Source: Rhodanobacter sp. Root480 (GTDB lineage Bacteria > Pseudomonadota > Gammaproteobacteria > Xanthomonadales > Rhodanobacteraceae). Taken from it: a DNA stretch of 64,000 nt. The stretch spans positions 1,316,755-1,380,754 of the forward strand of contig NZ_LMEX01000001.1 of assembly GCF_001426645.1 (NCBI RefSeq), given 5' to 3'. Below, in pieces: positions 58,436 to 64,000 of this stretch. Under the pieces are notes generated by a model that was not told where the DNA came from, ran no database searches, and saw only the letters and a program-made list of their open reading frames with translations. A program made the translations under genes and the position numbers. Within the stretch, counting starts at the first letter, position 1. The number at the start of each line of letters is the position of its first letter.

Positions 58436-59485
58436 ATGGGGAATCTTTGGCAGCGTTTGTTTCGCAGCCAGAAGCCGGTTGCGGGTCGCATGCGACCCAT
58501 GGCGACCGGACCCGTGCGGGCGTCCGCGCGGATTCCCGACGATGACGTGGTGGTGGAGCCGGACTTTCCGCTGACTGAAATCGAAGACCGCTTTCACCGT
58601 TTCGTACTCGATCTGCCGCCCAGCGAGGCGGGCGAACCCAGTGCTGCCGAGCAGGCCATACTCAAACGCCTGGACCTGCTCAGCACGCGCTTCGACATGC
58701 GCAGCCTGCCGCGCCTGCCCAGCGTGCTGCCGCAACTGCTGCGCACGCTGAAAAACGACAACGCGGCCGGTGGCCAGCTCGCCAAACTCGTGGGCCGCGA
58801 TCCGCTGATGGTGGGCGAGGTCATGCGGGTCACCAGCAGCTCGTATTACCGCTCCGCCCAGCCGATCAGCAGCCTGCAGCAGGCAGTGGTCCTGCTGGGC
58901 CAGGACGGCTTGCGCCGGGTGCTTACGCAATACGTGATGAAACCCATCCTGCAGGCCAATGCCGGCAGTTTCGGCCAGGCTGCCGGCGAGCGCCTGTGGG
59001 ATCACGCCGAGCGCTGCTCGCACGCGTGCGCATGGCTGGCCCGGCACAACGGCGGCGATACGTTCGAAGCCTACCTGGTCGGCACCATCTGCCACACCGG
59101 TACCGGCGCGGTGGTGCGCCTGCTCGACCAGCTGGCGCAGGATTCCGCCCTCACATCACCCTCGGCGGAGTTCATTGCCAGCTGCAGCGCACTGGCGGCG
59201 CGGCTGTCGCTGCAGGCAGCGCAACACTGGGAGCTGCCGCCGCGCGTGGTCGAGGCGATGGCCGATCGCCAGCCCGGCAAGTCAGTCGCCACCAGTTCGC
59301 CGCTGGGCAAGACGCTGGCCGCAGCCGATGGCCTGGCGATGGCGCAATTGCTGGGTGAACACGAGCGACTGGATCGCGACGTGGACCTCAGCCACAGCTG
59401 GCCCGATGCCTTTGCGCCGGCGCTGCTGGCGCGTTGCCAGCAGGACCTGCGGCGCCATTTTCCCGCGGCCGAGAAGTCGATCTGA
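58436..59485 (+). CDS. HDOD-domain protein
   Basis: 349 residues from ATG 58436 (AGGGA upstream). The HDOD core is visible: DMRSLPRLPSVLPQLLRTLKN, GQLAKLVGRDPLMVGEVMRVTSSSYY and QQAVVLLGQDGLRRVLTQYV, followed by an HD-like helical region. The metal-binding HD pair of phosphodiesterases is replaced, as in other HDOD proteins (CHTGTGAVVRLLD). The N-terminal 60 residues are basic and low-complexity. HDOD proteins are signalling adaptors for c-di-GMP, stress or motility; the partner here is unknown. The K+ channel gene on the opposite strand ends 24 bp after its stop. Confidence 0.85.
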   Translation: MGNLWQRLFRSQKPVAGRMRPMATGPVRASARIPDDDVVVEPDFPLTEIEDRFHRFVLDLPPSEAGEPSAAEQAILKRLDLLSTRFDMRSLPRLPSVLPQLLRTLKNDNAAGGQLAKLVGRDPLMVGEVMRVTSSSYYRSAQPISSLQQAVVLLGQDGLRRVLTQYVMKPILQANAGSFGQAAGERLWDHAERCSHACAWLARHNGGDTFEAYLVGTICHTGTGAVVRLLDQLAQDSALTSPSAEFIASCSALAARLSLQAAQHWELPPRVVEAMADRQPGKSVATSSPLGKTLAAADGLAMAQLLGEHERLDRDVDLSHSWPDAFAPALLARCQQDLRRHFPAAEKSI

Positions 59486-59509
59486 GAGCCGCGTCATTCG
59501 GCGTGACCG

Positions 59510-60226
59510 TCAGCGGTGGAGTTCGCGCTCGTCCTCCCGGCTGACGCTCAGTCCGATCAGTCGCGATACCACCAACGCGATATACATCACGCCCACGAAC
59601 ATCTCCAGGCAGGCCAATGCGCGCGCATGCACGGTGATGGGTATGACGTCACCGATGCCGGTGCTCGACATCAGTGCAAAGCTCAGAAACAGCAGTTCGG
59701 TCCAGCTGCGCGGAGCGGCCGGATTGACCGCGGCGGCAAAGCAGCCCGGCTGCAATACCTGGCAGAGCACGAACAGATAGGTGAAGCCCCATACAAGCAG
59801 GGTGAAAGTGGCGCCGGCGGCGAACATCTCGTCGGTGGTGGCGCGGCGATCGGCCAGCATGTAGGCGATCAGGCAACCGGCCGCATAGAAGTAGAACAGT
59901 GCCTCCAGCGCGGCCCACCACGGTTTCAGTGCCGGCATGTCCAGCATCAAACCCATCGCGTTGCACACGACCGCGGGCACGGCGATGGCCACGCTGATCC
60001 AGCCCCGGCCGCGGGTCCGCTGCACCATCGAAATGGCCAGTATCAACACCACCACGCCGAAGGCGCCGAACAACGCGCGTGCCGCACGCGTCTGCTCGAT
60101 GAACGGATACAGCAGCAACCCGGCCAGCTGCACCAGCAGCAGTGCCGCGGACGGATGGCGGATGAGGATGGCGAGCCACCGCAAACGACGCATGCTCCAC
60201 ACGGTATCGCCGTCACTCGTTCGCAT
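59510..60226 (-). CDS. Ion channel (K+ channel-like) membrane protein
   Basis: 238 residues from ATG 60226. Multiple hydrophobic helices, then a pore segment with selectivity filter TGIGD (189-193) flanked by LLFLSFALMSS and IPITVHARALACLEMFVGVMYIALVVS. This is the two-helix pore of the ion-trans/KcsA class; TGIGD replaces TVGYGD, so selectivity for K+ is uncertain. N-terminal four-helix part resembles small two-pore-like bacterial channels. C-terminal tail is short (SREDERELHR), with no regulator domain. Confidence 0.82.
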   Translation of the reverse strand: MRTSDGDTVWSMRRLRWLAILIRHPSAALLLVQLAGLLLYPFIEQTRAARALFGAFGVVVLILAISMVQRTRGRGWISVAIAVPAVVCNAMGLMLDMPALKPWWAALEALFYFYAAGCLIAYMLADRRATTDEMFAAGATFTLLVWGFTYLFVLCQVLQPGCFAAAVNPAAPRSWTELLFLSFALMSSTGIGDVIPITVHARALACLEMFVGVMYIALVVSRLIGLSVSREDERELHR

Positions 60227-60276
60227 GCATCACCCTTTTGCTCCAAAGGCCGTTTCGAAGACGGCGCTGACGATAT

Positions 60277-60477
60277 TCAACACGATGGGCCATGGCCATC
60301 CCCATCGTCGGGATGCCGCGCCTGCCACGCCTCCAGCAACATACGGTAGCGTTCGAGTGACGCCTCGTATACGTCATGGACACAGCGGACGCAGCCTTCG
60401 CCACAGCAATCGCCCGGGTCCGGCGCAACGGGCGGAATCGGGAGTGGATCGCTCGGGCCCGCCGGATCGTGCGTCAT
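60277..60477 (-). CDS. Oxidoreductase-like (OXLD1-type) Cys-rich small protein
   Basis: 66 residues from ATG 60477. Core DPGDCCGEGCVRCVHDVYEASLERYR matches the oxidoreductase-like (PF09791) motif: CC-x2-GC-x2-CV-x4-Y. Known members include mitochondrial OXLD1; enzymatic function is unknown. N-terminus is Pro-rich and the C-terminus Asp/His-rich. It starts four bases after the stop of the 71-codon Cys-rich ORF on the same strand, so translational coupling is likely. Confidence 0.75.
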   Translation of the reverse strand: MTHDPAGPSDPLPIPPVAPDPGDCCGEGCVRCVHDVYEASLERYRMLLEAWQARHPDDGDGHGPSC

Positions 60478-60481
60478 GGTT

Positions 60482-60697
60482 TCAGCCCATCGATGGAACG
60501 TCTGATGCTCGCATATTCGCGCGTTTCACCGGCACTTTCGATGGCGCTTGAAGCGCCCTGGGGCAAAAGGCCGCCGGCAGGCCGATCCAGTGCTGGCAGG
60601 CGGAATGAAAGAAAAGAGACGTCCATAAGCATTTCGGCCCATGCGTCGCTCCGTCGCAGCGGCAACTGTTCATCTCCGGCAGCACCTCAGTGGGCAC
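60482..60697 (-). CDS. Candidate Cys-rich small ORF, unknown
   Basis: 71 codons from GTG 60697 (internal ATG 60673 is an alternative). Product has CRCDGATHG, KCLW, SACQHWIGLPAAFCP: five cysteines and two or three histidines in a pattern that suggests metal binding. The TGA is followed by AAACC and the ATG of the Cys-rich OXLD1-like gene, typical of coupled cistrons. Third-position G/C is moderate. No ribosome-binding site is evident and another frame here is also open, so this may be chance. Confidence 0.35.
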   Translation of the reverse strand: MPTEVLPEMNSCRCDGATHGPKCLWTSLFFHSACQHWIGLPAAFCPRALQAPSKVPVKRANMRASDVPSMG

Positions 60698-60776
60698 CGG
60701 TGCTGCAATAGGCTATCGTTCTCCGTGCGTTGCGCGCCGTAGACCCGAGCAGGCGCACGCCAGGGGAAAACCGCGC

Positions 60777-62921
60777 ATGCATGAAATTGCAAGCCAACCG
60801 AGCTTCGGCTATTTCACGGCCGCCTTGCTGGCAACGGCAGCCGTGGCGCTGTCGTCGGGCATGCAGTTTCTGGTTATCGGCCTGCGCCATCAGCGTGAAC
60901 TGATGTACCAGGCGTATGCGGTGTTGTGCATCTGCATCGCCGCCCTCGCCCTCTCCAACGTGCTGCTGGACTGCGCCACGACGCTGGCGCAAGCCACGCT
61001 CGCGCTGCGGCTCATGTACGCCTCGTCGATTTTCTCGTTCCCGGCCTTCATCGTTTTTGTCAGCACCTACACCCGAAAACCCGTAAGTCGCTTCACCTTC
61101 GGCGTGATCCTGATGGTCGCGACAGGCTTCTTCTGGTTCGACCTGCGAGCACCTTACGGACTGCATGCCAGTCTCAGCGCCGGTGCCCCGATGGTGCTTC
61201 CATGGGGGGAATCGTTGTTCACGCTGAAGGTGCAGCCATCCGTCGCCAGCCACGCCTTCCACATCCTGACCTACGTGGTTTTCCTCTGGGCGCTGCTGCG
61301 TTCGTGGCGGTTTTACCGCGGTGGCCAGGCGCGGCCCGGGCTGCTGTTGGGCATTTGCCTGCTGGTGCAATTCACCGCCATGCTCTGGGGCGATATCGTG
61401 ATCGATATTTTCGACCAGCCCTACCCCTATCTGGACGCCTTCGCGTTCCTGCCGTTTGTGTTGCTGATGGGCGTTTCGCTGGCCAGCCAGTTGCGCGCCC
61501 GCACGCTGCAGTTGGAACAGACCACGCTTGAACTGCGCGCCGAAGCGGAGACGCGGCGCGAAGCCGAGCTGGACCTGCGCCACATCGCCTACCACGATCC
61601 GTTGACGGGCTTGCCCAATCGTTCGCGCGCGCTGCATTCACTGGCCGAAATGCTCGCCGACGCCAACCAGTCCGGCCGGCATGGCGCCGTGCTGATGATC
61701 GACCTGGACAACTTCAAGACCATCAACGACTCGCTGGGCCACCACGTCGGTGACCGCGTGTTGGAGGCCATCGCCGATTGCCTGCTTGCGGTAGCGCCCG
61801 GCGAATCCACCGTGGCCAGGCTCGGGGGCGACGAGTTCCTGGTGCTGCTGGATGCCGGATCGCACGAAGCCATGGATGCGGACGCCACCGCCGCACTCGC
61901 CATGGACGTGGCCGAAAGCATGGTGGAACGGCTTTCCGTTCCGCTGCCGATCGACAGCCGCATCCTGGCCATCGGTGCCAGCATCGGCGTCGCGGTTTTT
62001 CCCAACGGCGATGCCGAAGCAGCCGACATCGTGCGCTGCGCCGACATCGCGCTGTACCGCGCCAAGGCTGCAGGGCGCAACGGCGCGCGACTGTTTCTGC
62101 CGCATATGCAACGGGATGCGGACAACCGCCTGGAACTGGAGCGCGGCCTGCGCACCGCGCTGGAGCGCAACGAGCTGTCGCTGCATTTCCAGCCGCAAGT
62201 GAGCATGAGCGGCAAATTGATGGGCGCCGAAGCGCTGCTGCGCTGGCGCCACCCGGAACTGGGCGACGTACCGCCAGACGTCTTCATTCCGGTGGCCGAG
62301 GAAACCGGCCTGATCCACGCGCTTGGCAGTTGGGTAATCACGCGCGCCTGCGCGCATATCCAGACCTGGCGCAGCCAGGGCGTGGATTTCGGCGGCCGCC
62401 TCGCCGTGAACGTCAGCCCCTGGCAGATTGCCCACCCCCAGTTCGTCGAACACATCCAGGCCATCGTGGTAACCGCCGGCATCGACCCGGAGTGGTTGAC
62501 GCTGGAGCTTACGGAAAGCGCGCTGCTGAACGATTTCGAGGCGGCGCTGGCCACCCTGCATGCACTCTCGAACATCGGCTTCCGGCTGGCGATGGACGAT
62601 TTCGGCACCGGCTATTCATCGCTGGCCTATCTGCAGCAATTGCCGTTGGATGAATTGAAGATCGACCGCTCCTTCGTCAGCGCGTTGCAGCCGTCGGTTC
62701 CCGACCCGTTGGCGGGATTCATCGTGGACATCGGCCGCCGCCTGGGCATGGCCACCATCGCCGAAGGCGTGGAAACGGAACAACAACGCGCGCGGCTGGG
62801 CGCCATGGGTTGCGACACGCTGCAGGGTTACCTGATCTGCCGTCCACTCCCCGAAGCGGACTACCTGCGCTGGCTGGCCGCGCGCAAAACCACCGCCAGC
62901 GAAAAAAGCACGATCACCTAG
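60777..62921 (+). CDS. Membrane-bound GGDEF-EAL protein
   Basis: 714 residues from ATG 60777 (AGGGGA upstream). N-terminal seven-helix sensor (about 10-235; FGYFTAALLATAAVALSSGMQFL, then further hydrophobic spans up to FAFLPFVLLMGVSLASQL), a coiled coil (240-270), a GGDEF domain with intact GGDEF (350-354) and an EAL domain with AEALLRW near residue 485. Upstream of the GGDEF site there is no RxxD I-site. EAL keeps FQPQV, AEALLRW, ESALLND, DDFGTGYSSLAYL and EGVE, so it should be an active phosphodiesterase; both activities remain possible. The ligand of the seven-helix part is unknown. Confidence 0.9.
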   Translation: MHEIASQPSFGYFTAALLATAAVALSSGMQFLVIGLRHQRELMYQAYAVLCICIAALALSNVLLDCATTLAQATLALRLMYASSIFSFPAFIVFVSTYTRKPVSRFTFGVILMVATGFFWFDLRAPYGLHASLSAGAPMVLPWGESLFTLKVQPSVASHAFHILTYVVFLWALLRSWRFYRGGQARPGLLLGICLLVQFTAMLWGDIVIDIFDQPYPYLDAFAFLPFVLLMGVSLASQLRARTLQLEQTTLELRAEAETRREAELDLRHIAYHDPLTGLPNRSRALHSLAEMLADANQSGRHGAVLMIDLDNFKTINDSLGHHVGDRVLEAIADCLLAVAPGESTVARLGGDEFLVLLDAGSHEAMDADATAALAMDVAESMVERLSVPLPIDSRILAIGASIGVAVFPNGDAEAADIVRCADIALYRAKAAGRNGARLFLPHMQRDADNRLELERGLRTALERNELSLHFQPQVSMSGKLMGAEALLRWRHPELGDVPPDVFIPVAEETGLIHALGSWVITRACAHIQTWRSQGVDFGGRLAVNVSPWQIAHPQFVEHIQAIVVTAGIDPEWLTLELTESALLNDFEAALATLHALSNIGFRLAMDDFGTGYSSLAYLQQLPLDELKIDRSFVSALQPSVPDPLAGFIVDIGRRLGMATIAEGVETEQQRARLGAMGCDTLQGYLICRPLPEADYLRWLAARKTTASEKSTIT

Positions 62922-62948
62922 AAGCCCGGACGCGCGCCGCCTGCCCGT

Positions 62949-63722
62949 TTACTTCGCACGCCGCCGGTCCAGCATCGCCACTTCGGCGTCGCTCAGGCGA
63001 CGCCACTGGTTCTTCGGCAGATCGCCCAACGGCAGCGAGCCGATCGCCACGCGGATCAGCCGCAGCACGTCAAACCCCAGCGCCGCCAGCAGACGGCGTA
63101 TGTGGCGATTGCGGCCCTCATCCAGCATCACCTCCAGCCAGGCGTTCTTTTCACCCTGCCGCAGCACGCTGGCGTGACGCACTTTCAGCCACTCATCGCC
63201 GTCCGCGATCCCGGCATGCATGGCGGCCAGGGCAGCCGCATCCGGCTGGCCCGCCACCTGCACGTGATACGTCTTGTCGAGATGGGTGACCGGATCCGTA
63301 ATGCCGGCCGCCCACGTCGTGTCATTGCTCAGCAACAGCAATCCCTCGCTGGCCTTGTCCAGGCGCCCCACCGGGCCCAGCCAGGGCAAGCCGGCGGCGG
63401 CCAGTGCCGTGTAGACCGTGTCGCGGCCGTGCTCGTCGGACGCGCTCACCACCAGGCCGCGCGGCTTGTTGAACATCACATGGACTTTTTCCGCCGATGC
63501 CAGCGGCTTGCCGTCGACCGTGATCGGCGGGCCGTTCGGCCGGATGGGAAAGTGCGGATCGCTGACCACGCGCCCGGCCACGCTGACCCGACCGTCGCGA
63601 ATCCATTGTTCTGCCTGGCTGCGCGAACAAACGCCGGCCTTCGACAATACCCGCGCAAGGCCGTGACGTGGAGTGGCAGCCTTTACGCTGGTGCGGGTGT
63701 TGCCGGAAATGGGGGAACGCAT
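62949..63722 (-). CDS. rRNA pseudouridine synthase (RsuA/RluB/E-like)
   Basis: 257 residues from ATG 63722, though the frame stays open to an ATG at 63770. S4 domain (HGLARVLSKAGVCSRSQAEQWIRDGRVSV), the strand VMFNKPRGLVVSA, active-site VGRLDKASEGLLLLSND and RNA contact EGRNRHIRRLLAALGF. All catalytic residues present. RluB, RluE and RsuA subfamilies cannot be separated by eye; a role in large-subunit pseudouridylation is possible. Upstream lies the bidirectional terminator of the OmpA gene. Its stop is 28 bases from the GGDEF-EAL stop (convergent). Confidence 0.87.
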   Translation of the reverse strand: MRSPISGNTRTSVKAATPRHGLARVLSKAGVCSRSQAEQWIRDGRVSVAGRVVSDPHFPIRPNGPPITVDGKPLASAEKVHVMFNKPRGLVVSASDEHGRDTVYTALAAAGLPWLGPVGRLDKASEGLLLLSNDTTWAAGITDPVTHLDKTYHVQVAGQPDAAALAAMHAGIADGDEWLKVRHASVLRQGEKNAWLEVMLDEGRNRHIRRLLAALGFDVLRLIRVAIGSLPLGDLPKNQWRRLSDAEVAMLDRRRAK

Positions 63723-63768
63723 CGCGATAGCGTAACGAATACATGCCGCAAACGCCGACCGTGAAGAC

Positions 63769-63798
63769 AAAAAAAACCCGGCCGAAGCCGGGTTTTTT
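63769..63798. terminator. Bidirectional terminator before OmpA-family gene end
   Basis: AAAACCCGGC-CGAA-GCCGGGTTTT flanked by A- and T-runs (63769-63782 and 63787-63798). Terminates the OmpA gene (minus). Confidence 0.88.
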
Positions 63799-63846
63799 CA
63801 TTCACCGGACTCCGAATGGAGCCCGGCATTTACTGCCGCGGTTCGA

Positions 63847-64000
63847 TTACTGCTGAACCTGCAGTTCCGTGCGACGGTTCTGCGCGCGGCCGGCATCGGT
63901 CTCGTTGTCACCGATCGGGTTGGTTTCGCCGTGGCCGATCGGGCCTTCCAGACGGCTGGCATCGATGCCATGGCTGGTCAGGTAGTTGTAGACGATCGAG
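63847..64000 (-). CDS. OmpA-family protein, C-terminal end
   Basis: Partial, cut by the right edge; 50 codons plus stop TAA. The C-terminal peptidoglycan-binding fold is recognisable: SHGIDASRLE, GHGETNPIGDNETDAGRAQNR, RRTELQVQQ end. The conserved Arg and Asp of the OmpA_C domain (NETDAGRAQNRR) that bind diaminopimelate are present. So an outer-membrane or periplasmic cell-wall-anchoring protein; anything N-terminal is outside the window. Confidence 0.88.
   Translation of the reverse strand, partial: SIVYNYLTSHGIDASRLEGPIGHGETNPIGDNETDAGRAQNRRTELQVQQ

Noticed and set aside
60474-60665. Alternative 63-codon minus-strand frame overlapping the OXLD1-like start by four bases
   Set aside because: It shares DNA with the Cys-rich candidate in another frame; product has no motif, and the Cys/His pattern makes the other frame more attractive, though neither is proven.

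Overview
This is a 64 kb stretch of chromosomal DNA from a high-G+C gammaproteobacterium. The best fit is Lysobacterales (Xanthomonadales), probably Rhodanobacteraceae (Rhodanobacter/Dyella/Luteibacter-like). That placement is inferred from gene orders (murJ-ribF-ileS-lspA-ispH; rplU-rpmA-obg; rsmC-rsuA-miaA-hfq-hflX-hflK-hflC-DUF2065-purA), a Xanthomonas/Caulobacter-type TonB receptor, GTAG/GTGG-headed REP palindromes and strong G/C at third codon positions. No phylogeny could be run. Nearly all of the window is housekeeping genome. I see no prophage, integron, CRISPR array, rRNA operon or intact insertion sequence.

Layout. 1-2.5 kb: the end of a family 9 glycosyltransferase, a DUF6165 gene and hisS. 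2.6 kb: tRNA-Pro(CGG). 2.8-10.1 kb (minus strand): murJ, ribF, ileS, lspA and ispH, covering cell wall, flavin, translation, lipoprotein and isoprenoid functions. 10.3-12.6 kb: rpsT on plus, with obg and rplU-rpmA on minus. 12.8-18.5 kb (plus): uvrA, a hotdog thioesterase, a secreted DUF4139 protein and an enoyl-CoA isomerase-like crotonase. 18.7-23.6 kb: a carbohydrate-scavenging pair, a TonB-dependent receptor and a secreted GH35-like glycosidase. 23.9-28.4 kb: DUF1289/NUDIX/mercaptopyruvate sulfurtransferase operon, a Mip-like FKBP, a crotonase, a small membrane protein and rlmB. 28.4-31.3 kb: rnr and tRNA-Leu(CAG). 32.0-35.2 kb: a tandem glycine riboswitch in front of gcvP. 35.3-40.7 kb: a PAS-GGDEF diguanylate cyclase, an uncharacterised DRE-TIM-like enzyme, and the D-alanine catabolic pair dadA-alr divergent from an Lrp regulator. 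40.8-42.3 kb: a hipBA toxin-antitoxin module, the most accessory-looking item. 42.6-50.9 kb: the purA-hflC-hflK-hflX-hfq-miaA-rsuA-rsmC supercluster. 51-64 kb: an OPT transporter, four pseudouridine-synthase-family genes counted from rsuA onward (one with its catalytic motif destroyed), YaeQ, an FKBP lipoprotein, RIO kinase, a luciferase-like oxidoreductase, an HDOD protein, a K+ channel-like protein, two small Cys-rich ORFs, a membrane GGDEF-EAL protein and the end of an OmpA-family gene.

How the genes work together. RNA metabolism dominates: RNase R, RlmB, Hfq, HflX, MiaA, RsuA, RsmC and the other pseudouridine synthases. A second theme is signalling: two c-di-GMP proteins, an HDOD protein, a RIO kinase and HipA. 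The glycine riboswitch ties gcvP to glycine supply, and the divergent Lrp/dadA-alr arrangement suggests alanine-responsive control.

The observations most worth follow-up are the Asp-less pseudouridine synthase paralogue (57.3 kb), the orphan DRE-TIM-like enzyme (36.3 kb), two coupled small Cys-rich ORFs (60.3-60.7 kb), the palindromes around hipBA, the paired REP elements (one supplies a stop codon and one a false start codon to adjacent genes), and the palindrome upstream of the TonB receptor. No clearly new multi-gene system is evident.
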